The notes beneath the pieces were generated by a model. That model worked only from the letters and a program-made list of their open reading frames with translations. It made no database searches and was not told the origin of the DNA. A stretch of DNA of 64,000 nt from Kuschelorhynchus macadamiae (Eukaryota > Arthropoda > Insecta > Coleoptera > Curculionidae), in the NCBI GenBank assembly GCA_030620095.1, contig JAUTXW010000064.1, positions 1,372,501 to 1,436,500 of the forward strand. Reading direction: 5' to 3'. Positions within the stretch are counted from its first letter, which is position 1. Each line of letters begins with the position of its first letter. A program made the translations under genes and the position numbers. This document shows, one piece after another, positions 50,502-61,198 of the stretch.

Positions 50502-52023
50502 TCAACTTAAAACACTAATTAAACTTTTATGAGGTGTCCTATCTTCTCTCTTCAAAAACCAACAGTAGTCACCCATCATGGCTGGATCCCATCGTCCTTG
50601 GTATCGAATTTCCATTGTTCTGATATCTTGGTGAAATCTTTGACCCTGCTCGTCACTAACAGCTCTCAAATTTTTAGAAAAAAATGACACATGGGAATGG
50701 AGGAAGTGAATTTTTAATGACATTCTGGTACCAAGTGCTTTATAGGCATCTAAGAGTTCATTAACTAATTGGTCATAATTTTCATCCATATTGTTGCCTA
50801 AAAATCCTCTTACTACATTAAAAAATGAATTCCATGACATTGACATCGTCCAGCAATTTTCTGATTTGTGGCCCAATAAAAATGCCTTCTTTTACTTTGG
50901 CATCACTTAACTGGGGAAAGACTTGTCTTAGGTATTTAAATCCATCACCATCTTTATTCAAAGCCTTCACAAAGTTTTTCATCAGCCCAAGTTTAATGTG
51001 AAGAGGAGGCAAAAGGACATTTTTAAGATCAACAAGAGGTATAAATTTGACATTTTGAGATCCCGGTTGAAATTCACTTCTTTCTGGCCAAATTTTTGTT
51101 ACATAATGGGCATATTTTCATAATTTTGTTAATTGCAACTGAATGCGCAACTGGTATAGAAGGTTTTAAATTTCCATTATGCAATAACACAGCCTTTAAG
51201 CTATATTTAGATGAGTCTATGAATAAGCGCCACTCACGCGGAGAATTTTCAATATCAAGTTTTCCATACTGTGGAATTCAGAAAACATAGCATTTCTTTT
51301 TATGAAATTCGTAATTTTTGTTTCTTTGGCTAATAGGTTCCATTCCTTAAGACGGGAACCCAGAAGTTCTGATTGTTGCTTGGATAACCCCAAGTCACGT
51401 ATTAAATCATTTAACTCACTTTGAACAATCAAATGTGGCTCGCCGGAATTAGGACCTGTGGTAAAAGTGGGATCGGTGTACTGTTCTTCTGAGCCGCCTG
51501 ATCATGCGTTATCTCCATTACCTCCCAAATCAATAGCTTGCCAATTTAAATGCGCAATCGGCACTGGCAAATTTGCATTATGAGGAAGAGGTCGTATGAC
51601 AGATTGCAAATTTGGATATTCTATATTGTGCTTTCCCTTTTTGGAATAACCTTCAGTCTTTGTCAGGCAAAAATAACATTCGTCAGAATGATTGGTGGAT
51701 TCTCGCCATACCATTGGAACTGCAAAAGGCATACTTTTTCTCTTCCCCTTCATCCACTGCACCAATGATACACTACAACTAACACAGCACACATGGGGAG
51801 CCCACCGCTTATCTTGATCCTCAATAAACACACCAAAATATTTAAAGTATGCTTTTTTTACATTTTCGGCTGGCCTGGCTTGTGATTTCACCAGAAATTC
51901 TCCACAAATGTAAGAAAATTTGTCTGGAGAAATTTTGCAACTTCGGCGCGTTTGACTCAACATTTTCGTCTTCACATACACTTGCTTATCGATACAAAGA
52001 GAACCACTCAATTCGAAACTCAA
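50502..52023 (-). pseudogene. Unidentified repeated protein family, copy R (most complete)
   Basis: Starts MSFELSGSLCIDKQ at 52,023. A cysteine-rich N-terminus follows: RRSCKISPDKFSYICGEF, WAPHVCCVSCSVSLVQWMKG and ECYFCLTKTEG, a probable metal-binding region. Next come the conserved block YPNLQSVIRPLPHNANLPVP, an in-frame TGA at about 51,508 (copy L has TCA), SELNDLIRDLGLSKQQSELL and MFSEFHSMENLI. After a frameshifted middle come LPPLHIKLGLMKNFVKAL, SDAKVKEGIFIGPQIRKLL, SLKIHFLHSHVSFF, SDEQGQRFHQDIRTMEIRY and DYCWFLKRED, with a stop at 50,502. A central segment appears deleted in both L and R near 51,100. I cannot name a domain; the His/Asp/Glu-rich end could be an enzyme core, but that is only a guess. 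Confidence 0.75.
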
Positions 52024-52130
52024 CAGAAGAGTGATATTTAACGTTTATTTTATGTCTAATGTTGTAAACAACCCAGTCTAGGTAACTTTTCCGTAGTAAA
52101 ATGGACCCATTTTAGCCGCCCCACAATAAA

Positions 52131-52640
52131 ATTGTTTACCTGCCAATATAAAAGGTTCTAATTAGGCTATCAAAAAATTGTACGTATTAGGGCTTTCCAA
52201 ATATTTTTTTTATTATTGGGAGGGTATTTCCATTGTGAAAATAATGAGCTGGCCTGTGTTAGAAAAATCTTGTCGACCAGTGTTATTAGTCGTCAGTCGT
52301 CACTTTTCTAGCTTTTACGTTAGTTTAAGACATGTAATGCTAATAGTTGATTTTTTCCAGTTGGTAATTACTATAAAAAGAGAAATGCCCTTAAGGTTAC
52401 ATTTAATCCAAAGTGATTCTTTAATTGTGCATACAAAAAGTAGACATCATATAAAAAATTTATTTTGAATCTAACTAAAAAAGTTGTTCTCCTTCGATAG
52501 TGTCTAAAATATAAGAGGTACAAAAAAGTTTTATACAAGAGTTATAGGATTTGTAGAGCGACATAACGTAAAATTATTTGATCATCTACAGGTTGGTCAA
52601 AAAAAGGGTACTAAATATTATTTAATTTTTGAAAATGTCT
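52131..52640. other. No gene recognised
   Basis: A 96-codon open frame (52,178-52,468) has no motif or family resemblance. Otherwise AT-rich filler. Confidence 0.5.
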
Positions 52641-52900
52641 TTTATTATTTTCCACCATAAAAAGAAGGTTTTATTCCAATATATGAAATTTTACCAAATA
52701 TTTGAATATTTTATTAGGCCTCCATTTCACCAGTCTGATTCTGTTTAACACTTGATTTTGTGCAAAATTTCATGTCAATTGGTAAATATTTTTTAGTACT
52801 GAATTTTTAGACATCCTTTTTTTGTCAGTTTATTCCTATATCACACTCTATTTTTGCGCAAATTTTATGAGGCCGCCATTTCGTTTATATTCATGCCTCC
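52640..52900 (+). repeat. GCCGCCAT modular repeat family, copy 7 (head and core only)
   Basis: CCACCATAAAAAGAAGGTTT, TATTCCAATATATGAAATTT, TTATTAGGCCTCCATTTC and a second core GAGGCCGCCATTTCG. No tail module. Confidence 0.75.
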
Positions 52901-53379
52901 CTGTATCATACTTATAGCTTTTAAATGAGTTTCACGCACAAGATTATATGTTTATGTTATTAGGAATATAAACGCACTAAACAGAGTGGTGCAGACCAAT
53001 GTTAAAAAAAAAAGTAAGGTAATATTCTACGAACAATCCTTAGATATTGTATTATACTGACCATTTTTATTTGATAAATAAACATTAAAAGCAACAAATA
53101 AGACCAGACGATTAGCCTATGATTCCTTTCATACAAATCCTGGGCCCGAAAATAGTTTTGTTTAAAAATAAACCAGCATTGAAAATAACTAACCAAAACT
53201 ATTATTTAAACCGGGAAGCCACCCTGATCCTAGCCGGTGCCTCTGGCCGGCATAGTTGTTTTTAAATTATGCATTTCAGGGTTAAAGAATTATCGATTTT
53301 TGCTGGCGTGTCGCCGCGCTGTACGTCGGAGAAGTACAGAGATGTACTTTTTTAATTTTAGTATTGAGAGATATGGGCT

Positions 53380-54330
53380 GCGACAGTGATTGTATGACCG
53401 ATGTAAACGATGAAAGCAAAGCAATGTGCAACAGTGTAATAACAAAATAGTTCACGGCGTGGGAAAGAAGGCAACTAATACACTTTTATGGAATCACATT
53501 AAATATAAACATTCACATTTAATGCAAACAGAAATTGAAGATAATAGTAAGCAGAGCGGACATAAAGTATTGAAGTAGCTGTCGATATCAAACCAATTTC
53601 CCAAAAATTGGGATACGGACAATCGAAAATCCTTAAAAATTTATAGGGCAATAGGAGAAATAATTGCTTTAGATAATTAGTTATTTACAGTGGTTGAAGA
53701 TAAAGATAGAGTACATTACATGTTATTTTTAGGCTTTAGACGTCTTGTAAATAAATTTCAACCTCTCTATGCCATAACGTACATATTTTACCGAAATAGT
53801 AATAACTTTTTGGAAAATGTAATTTGGGAATAAAGGCATGCCTATCAGATGCTGAATGGGTGTCACTTACGACAGACATATGGACATATAAGATACAAGT
53901 GCAGTTTCTTTAACACCAAAGATCACATAAAATCTAAATTTAACAGAATAATAAAATCAAAGTCTACTGTAAGCTCGGATTCGGATGATGAATCACTTAG
54001 TCGCCCAGGAAAAAACTCAATCGTCTATGTCTGTCTGGGATATAGTAACATAAGTTGCATCTACTTTTTATTTTCCCGAGAAGAGAAATATTTAGAAATA
54101 CCATTAATTGAAAGAAAAGACTGTCCCTATTCGTGATGCAAACGTAACATTTTCCTATATTATCAAAATATGTCTGTAAGTATCCGCGCCAGCAACCATA
54201 ATATTCAGTGAACGACTTTTTTCGGAGGCGGGTAACGTCTTTGAGGAATAACGAAACCGACTTTCTCCAAAAAATGAAATGTTAATATATTTACGTCACA
54301 ATATTCCAATGATTGAATTTAAATATTAAG
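53380..54330 (+). pseudogene. hAT transposase (BED finger type), internally deleted
   Basis: Starts with a BED-type zinc-finger region (about 53,385-53,520: CNSVIT..., GKKATNTLLWNHIKYKHSHL with the Cys, Trp-Asn-His and Lys-His pattern). Next come YRAIGEIIALDN-LFTVVEDK (about 53,640-53,710), FRRLVNKFQPLYAI (about 53,735) and AEWVSLTTDIWTYKI (about 53,855-53,900), the typical hAT region before the RNase-H core. The core with the catalytic acidic residues is deleted. After an Asp/Ser-rich stretch (SDSDDESLSR, about 53,975) the C-terminal dimerisation part follows (ERLFSEAGNVFEE, about 54,215-54,245; RNRLSPKNEMLIYLRHNIP, about 54,250-54,310). Frameshifts at several points; a non-functional deletion derivative. 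Confidence 0.8.
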
Positions 54331-54640
54331 CAACAGTAGTTTGATTTATGGTATAATAATAATTATTTAAATTTTTACACACAATATTATTTATTTTTTA
54401 GTCTTCATTTTTTTTATTTTTCGTTTGAATTTGATCTATTTAAAGTAACGTATTATTAAAAAGAAAAGCACTGGATTTTATTTATAAGTTGAATTAAAAC
54501 CGGTATTCTCCTTACTTCTTAGGTATTTTGAAATTACCGAATAGTTTATTATCCGGCAAAACCGAATATCCGGCTAAATTCGAGAAAAGTGCCGAGTATT
54601 CGTGGTATCTCTAATATGAACTATACCAAATTTTTCTTAC

Positions 54641-54894
54641 CTTCCCATATCTGTGATAAGCGTCACTTGTGCTGGCGGACCAACTATCAGTTTCTAATCT
54701 AGCTCGTTCCAAAGCACCCGTGATGGTGTCGATTCTAGACCATTCGCGCACGTCATGATCGCGAAATGGGGTTCCTCCAGCGGGTGGTGGAGGCGCTGCT
54801 ACTATTTCCATTTTCGTACAATGACGGTTTGTCTAAAATTGGATTGTGCGCCGCTGATGTTCAGGGCGTGTTGTCAGGTATTATTGAGATTAAC
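54641..54894 (-). CDS. Likely host-gene exon (5' coding exon, 57 codons), function unknown
   Basis: The best candidate for real host coding sequence. On the minus strand a polypyrimidine run ends in TTTTTTCTAG and the exon begins at 54,894. After 83 bases of apparent 5' UTR an ATG at 54,811 (context ACGAAAATGG) opens 57 codons ending exactly at a donor AG|GTAAGA at 54,641 (phase 0). The peptide begins MEIVAAPPPPAGGTPFRDHD, continues with WSRIDTITGALERARLETD and ends YHRYGK. It is Pro-rich then charged, with no transposon motif. Base composition is clearly more GC-rich than its surroundings. Further exons should lie at lower coordinates or outside the window; I could not find them. I do not recognise the gene. 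Confidence 0.65.
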
Positions 54895-54899
54895 CTAGA

Positions 54900-57800
54900 A
54901 AAAAAAAATTATTATAAATAGTTTGCCGGGTTTAGATAAAAGCTCAAAATTTTAATTGGTTTACATAGGCATTCAACTAGGGCTGGACATGATAATATTA
55001 CTTGAGAAAATAAAATAGTCGGGGTTATTTATGTTGTTTCATTTATTACCAAATAGATCGTTGTTAAATGTTTTATATAAGCGAAATTAAAAAGGACTGC
55101 AAAGGTGAATTTATGAGTTGTCCCCGCAATAATAACAAAAGAGCAATAACATTTTCGGTAGCCAGTTTTTAAAAAAAAAAGAGGTAGTTTGTGCAATATG
55201 TATTTACAACTGTTATTAGCAACCACCGAGGACAAAAAATATTAGGGGTCACTTATATATATTACTAAGCATTTTTGCCATGGTTATATTTGACTTTCAT
55301 ATTATTTTATTAGGCGGCCGCCATTCTTCAATCGCGTTTTTAATGCCACTTTGTTTATTTAAACACAATCAGATACAAGAGTCCTATTCATTTTCAATGC
55401 TCGATATCAGCAACACAAATTTAATTTTAAAAGATTAATAATTTGTTCTCGGCGTTTTTAAACGGCGATGATTGGTTCAAAGAAAAAGTCTTAAAATTTT
55501 TGAACAAATGGGTATTTAAAAGCGTTCCAAAACATACTGATTATTTAGTAAATTCTCCAAGTGCACGTGAATCACGAAAAATGTGATATATTTAATGAAT
55601 AATTTAATTTAGTAATATTTATGACAGGTGTCCACGAAATTATTTGTCAGCCTGTGATATTCTTTGTAATTAAATATGAACAGCTTACATAGTTGTTTCC
55701 GTAGATTAATTACATAGAAAAGTCCATAATAAAACAATAAAATGTGACGGAGGGATCAATTCCTTCAACCACCCCACACACAGCTTGAAAATCCCCCTTT
55801 CTTTGATCAGTTGCGTAAATGAGGTTTTTTTCTGAGCAGTTTGAGACTTAAGTCTATTGATTAATTCGAGTTATCTTGCGTTTGAAGTTTATGGTTAGGA
55901 TAAAAATGTGGTTTTTTAATTTAATTTAGATAATTTAACTGCTTGATTCTAAACTCGAAGAAAAATGTGTATGTAGGCTCTTGCTGACTATGAGTCCAAA
56001 TCAATTTGACGAATTTTAATTATGTATTAGGAAAATTACATTTTTTTAATGATATCAACATACAAAAATGTATGAACTACTTTTTTGACAAAGATATTGT
56101 TAAAAATCATATTTTTCAAAAAAATATGTATTAAACAATATGTACAAAATGACTAGATAATCATAATATATTGTTTAAAAACAAAAATTTAAGCCAACAT
56201 AGCTTCTGAATATTACTGATTCACCTTATTAAATTTTAGAAACAAGTAGAGTATTAGATATAACTTGCCAGTAAAACTGGCCTAAACCATTGATAAATAA
56301 ATTTTAATGTTCGCATAATTAAACAGATTATTTCGTTTTGTACAATTTTTAGTTATAGAAAAATATTATATTTAATATATATTGAATGAATTAAAAAGAC
56401 CTGTTTCAGAATTATAAAAGCAGTGTGTTATTTTATTAAATTTTTTCCTTTTCTATTTATGAACTAGTTTGTAGCATACAAAAATATATTACTTTTTGCA
56501 AAAAAGAGAGCACTTTTAGCTAGTAAATCTCTCCATTTCCTCGAAAATTAAAAATATATAAATATCTTACCAGTATAATTTTATTCTTATTCGAAATTTG
56601 TCGATGTATCAAAACTAAAGGTAATACGTTTGTCCATTTAGTAAATCTAAACTACCCGGTGTTTAATTCAAGTTTTAAGAAATTAAGAGAGAACTCCCTT
56701 GAAAGTTATTGATCACACGAACTAAAGAACTTCAGAATACATGCAAGTACATGCTCTGCAAATTTTTACTTACTTTACTCTATATTAAAAAAAAGAAATG
56801 CGTGTGTGAATGAGTGGGTGCCTTCGTACAAGTAATTAAACATTTAGCTAGTTTTGTTTATTAACTCAGTCAAATGTTCTAATTGTATAGGGATATAACA
56901 TTTTAGTGACAATATTCAAGTTAAATTATTACAAAAAGACAGATATGCTAGAAAATAAAAATACATTGGGGCATATTTTATCATAAATCTTAGTCTTAAG
57001 TTTTATCATAAATCTTAGGTCAAGGCTTGCCCCATCTCAATTAAAAATGACAAACGGGAAGAGGATCAAGAGATATCTTATTTAAAAAATTTTCAATACC
57101 TTTACGTATCACCAAAATGTATAAAATCCAAAAACTTTTCAAACGAGGTATCACTTGATTCGCCTTCTGGTTTGACATTTTTAAAGGGGTAGAGACCAAT
57201 TTCTCGTAAAATATGCCCCCTCCCTTCTTACACAACATTGCCGACATATTTTGACGATTTTTGAGAAGGCCTATCATTTCAAGAATTTGGAGTTTTCAAA
57301 TGAACACCGTATACGTTTAACTGTTATAAATGTATTGTTTACCTAATATTATATAGAAAAACTGAAAGAAAAATCTGTCCCTCGAGATCTGGAATATCAA
57401 TAATAAATGCAATTTTTATCTGGTTATTAGAATTTCACGCCGCCTATGCCTAATAAACAGCAATATGTAAATAAACCCGCTGTGTTCCCTGCGCCCTACC
57501 ACCTTTTATTCATTAGCCTTAAATCGCAACACTCAATGCATTTGCTATAGGCCTTATGCATCTCCCTGTATATTTAAGGTTGTTTCGGATGCATTTTTGG
57601 TGATTCAAACAATTGTTGTCACAATATCATACTTTATAGCTATATTTGACAGTTCTTCGAGAAGCAGAGATTAAAAATGTCACATCGATTTAAAATTATT
57701 TCGTTTCAGCATAAAAGAAGAAAAATTATCGTACAATCCTTCCAATGCCATAAAGGTATGACTTCCAGTTTACCCGGAAGTATTGCCAGAATGGACTTTG

Positions 57801-58690
57801 GTTTCTAAATTTCTTCAAATTTTAACTGAACACCATGTAGTACTGAATGCTGAATTTGCTACTACCAATTATACACACACTTTTTATTTTTACTTCCTCA
57901 TTCCTAAACTTTATAATTTCTGAGATACCGGCAATTAATTTGTGAGATGCAATTTAAAGTTATAATGATAAACCAATAGCCCATATTAATTTAATAGTGG
58001 CTCTGCATTTGCATTTACATTACATTTATTGTATGACTCTATTCGCGATACAGAGGTAAAACTTAGATGAGGGGAATGCGGGAAAGCACGACTAAAAACG
58101 GGACAATCCGTAAAATCTGTAACACATAGAGTCTTATGGTGTATGTTAAAAGTCGTGAAAGCTGCATTTATTACAAAATAATATTATTAAACATAATAAT
58201 AATAATGATTATCATCTTAATTGTAGCATCCATTCACGATCTCCCGCATTTACCTGTATCATCGTCATGGTAGACGGGGCCTTTTGAGTTTTTTGGAAAT
58301 AATGCACAATCGCATCGTTATCGGTCTCACCTGTAATGTCACCAATAGTATTCATGCACAATCGAGTTATAGTTATGGGCAATGTTCTCTTAGGATGCTA
58401 TATTAACATTTGCCACTACATCCGAGACATCACCACGATATCGACGAAACTTCTGTGCTACTTTATGTCTCAGAGAAAGTTGAGGCAGTAGTGGAAAATG
58501 ACAAATGTCGTATTTATTGGAACTACGCTTTTCTCTACTGTTAGGCTGCAATTATTTTACTTTAAAAATCGGTAATTTCCTTTAACCGGAACTTCCCGCG
58601 TTATGAACCATTCCTTTCATTAGGAAAAGCAAATTGTGACTCAATTTAGTTTAGTACATACATAATCATTTAGTAACATATATACCTGTC
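54900..58690. other. AT-rich region, no gene recognised
   Basis: Upstream of the host exon on its strand, so probably its 5' intron or intergenic sequence. A single GGCGGCCGCCATTC core box occurs near 55,313. The minus frame 57,041-57,277 has no family motif. No RNA gene or transposon end recognised. Confidence 0.55.
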
Positions 58691-59990
58691 TTTTCAAGCA
58701 TTTTTATTGGGCGTCATTTTATTTCATCATATTGGATTCCTACCAATATTTTACCAGTTTCTACCTACTAACGCCACACTTGATTTTTAGGGCATAATTT
58801 AAAATAAATTTAATAAGTAGTTTTTGCATTGACACACACCGCCATTTTGTTACGTTGATGAATCCGTCCGGTTTATTCCTTTATCACATTTAATTTTTCT
58901 GCAAAATTTAAAGTCAGTGGAAAAATTATTTGGCCGTCATTTTGTTTCGCCATCTTAAGTTCGCATCACAACTTTCCTTGTTTATCTCTATATCGTACTT
59001 AAGGCTTGCACACATTTTTAAATTAATCAAATAAGTAGTTCTTCAGGCTGATATTTTAAATATTTTAGGGCCGCCATGGATTCATACGAAAATGTTACCT
59101 GTTCATTCATATGCAATGCTTGATTTTTGTACAAAATTCGAGATAAGTTAGGTAATTAGTTTTTTAGTAATACTTTTTTAACGTTTCACTAGGCTGCCAT
59201 CTTGTTTCTGCATATTGTATTTTGAACAAAATAATACAATTGGAATGACCTGATTGAAAACTGATAAAACACATTTTTTCGCAACTAGGGACGCTAAAAC
59301 GTGAAGATATGTAAAACACGAAAGGGTGATTTTTTTTACGTTTACAAACATTTTATTTGACTTGATTTTGTGCAAAATTTGTGTTAAATTTGGTAAGTAG
59401 TTTTTAGTAATAATTATTTTTTTTACATTTCACTAGGCCGCCATTTTGTTGATATTAGGTCGTCCCTATATAACCCTTAATTTTTGACCAAAATTTGAAG
59501 TCAATCGTGTAAGTAGTTTTTAAGCTATGCCGCGATCTGGCAGACTGACAAAAAACAGCTAGAACGACGGAATTGATAAAACATATATTTTTTGGCATCT
59601 AGCGACCCTAAAACGTTAAGATGTGTGAAACCTGATGATTTATTCATGATTACAAACCGCCATCTTGAATTCATACCACGATTTTACCATTTCATCTCTA
59701 TACCATAGTTAATTTAGGCTGAATTTCTTTAACATTTCACTAGGCCGCCATTTTGTTTCGCCATATTGGATCTTTATCAAAATATTAGCAAGTCATCCCC
59801 ATATAACCCTTAATTTTTGACCAAAAGTCAGTCGTGTAAGTAGTTTTTTAGTTATGCCGCGAACAGACAGATCGACAGACAGACAGACCGACTATAGTGA
59901 GAAAACATGTTTTTTGGCATCTAGGAGCCCTGAAACGTGAAGATTTGAAAAATCTCGGAAGGTGATTTTTTCACGATTACAACGTATGTG
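58690..59990 (+). repeat. GCCGCCAT modular repeat family, copy 8
   Basis: Core units near 58,710, 58,850, 58,930 and 59,070, then two tail-containing blocks (TATGCCGCGATCTGGCAGAC near 59,526 and TATGCCGCGAACAGACAGAT near 59,853). GCCGCCATTTT is exact at 59,437-59,447 and 59,744-59,754. The last tail ends GATTTTTTCACGATTACAA at 59,980 and, instead of the terminal hairpin, runs straight into the mariner remnant. Confidence 0.85.
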
Positions 59991-59999
59991 CTAGCCGAC

Positions 60000-60857
60000 G
60001 CTCGACGAGCCTACGAGATCAGACGTTCCTAGAAGACGCACTGTTAAAAACATTTTTGCGCAATTTAGAAGAACTCCAAATCTGCAAAGGAAAAGAAGAA
60101 TAAATGGTAACCCTGAGCATCAGTATTTGAATATTCTTTAGCATTGTGTAGAAAACTCTGGCCAGCCATTTCCGACTACTACTGCACAAATGCGTGCCAA
60201 TTACGAAGAACTTTACGTGAGTATATCCGCAAAGTTTAAAAAAATATGGTTAATAGACCTTATAAAAATATTATACTGTTCAAAAACTAACACAAATGCA
60301 TAATAATCAAAGACTTATCTTAATGATAGTGAGAAAATATTAAGGACCGACGAGTCAAGTTTTTTAACAAGCGGTTTACCAAACCTTCAAATTTTGAGGC
60401 ATTGACCATGGTCCAAAGAAGATTATTTTGTGGTGTGGACTGCTGAGAAATAAAATAAAAGTACTATACTTTTTTGAAGATGCATTGAGTTTTTGGAAAG
60501 CCCCTTGCAAGACATGCTACAAAATATACCGTTTAGATAATAGCTAAATATACTTTTCCAGCATAACGGTGCTTCATCACATGTAACCCAAAAAGGTTTT
60601 TTTAAACCCGTATCACGACGAGGGGATTGGAAAAAAAAACAGTATTATTGAATGGCTTTCAAACTGTCAGGATTTAATGCCTACGGAAAATTTTTTGTCG
60701 GGTGTATAAAGACAAAGTTTATAAACGTGATCTTAACGACATTGAGGACATCAAATACTTTATTACCCGGGAAATAAACCATCTAAATTAAAGAAATACT
60801 GATTTTATAGAAAATGCAAGTATTGACATCATGGCCCACTATTAAAAGTCCTGTTTA
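60000..60857 (+). pseudogene. Mariner/IS630-like transposase, heavily decayed
   Basis: Fragments of a transposase in shifting frames: RRTVKNIFAQFRRTPNLQRK (about 60,035-60,095), a TDESSFLTSG segment with a likely first catalytic Asp (about 60,348), DYFVVWTAEK/WCGLLRNKIK (about 60,420-60,460), FQHNGASSHVTQKGFF (about 60,557-60,605), where the N replaces the usual Asp of the second catalytic motif, and a degenerate C-terminus. Order and motifs fit the mariner/IS630 group, perhaps the same type as 37,411-37,940. Inactive. Confidence 0.65.
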
Positions 60858-60935
60858 CAAATTATTCTCAATACTATCACTTAAACCGCCTATATTTCAA
60901 AAAAATACTTAAAACATAACAAGGGAGGAAAAGTC

Positions 60936-60959
60936 TTTTTTCTCCCTCCCTGTATTGTA
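60936..60959. repeat. Left member of a 24-bp inverted repeat around the Crypton
   Basis: TTTTTTCTCCCTCCCTGTAT then TGTA. It matches the complement at 62,189-62,212 at 22 of 24 positions. It also forms a small hairpin with GGGAGGAAAA at 60,923. Confidence 0.75.
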
Positions 60960-61198
60960 AGCAACCTATTTTGACACTGCTTTGACAGACGTAAGTGAAA
61001 GTTACTCAACAAAGTATTGGTTGCTCTTAACGACAGGATGTAAGTCAACTTACAGCCCTAGGGAAATAATAATCTAAAATTATTATAAGTAGCTTTGATT
61101 TTTGATTTCATCAACATATTACAAAAATCCGGACAAAAATTCGGTGATATTAATTGAAATGAATATTAATGGTACAATTATTACAATTATTCACACTA

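Larger units (their letters stand above)
47809..51732. repeat. Large inverted duplication, ~1.5-kb arms, ~0.87-kb spacer
   Basis: 47,809-49,330 (arm L, plus) and 50,196-51,732 (arm R, minus) are inverted copies, both coding remnant and 3' non-coding flank (ending TTGGCCACTTTTAATTTTCT in both). The spacer 49,331-50,195 shows no gene and is not itself palindromic. Arm R continues past the homology to the N-terminal coding part up to 52,023. Confidence 0.88.

Noticed and set aside
53275..54615. Exact hAT ends with 8-bp target duplication
   Set aside because: CAGAGAT-like ends exist near 53,337 and 54,607, but no convincing 8-bp duplication was found, so boundaries were left open.
57041..57277. 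78-codon minus-strand frame
   Set aside because: No family motif; composition and context do not support a gene.
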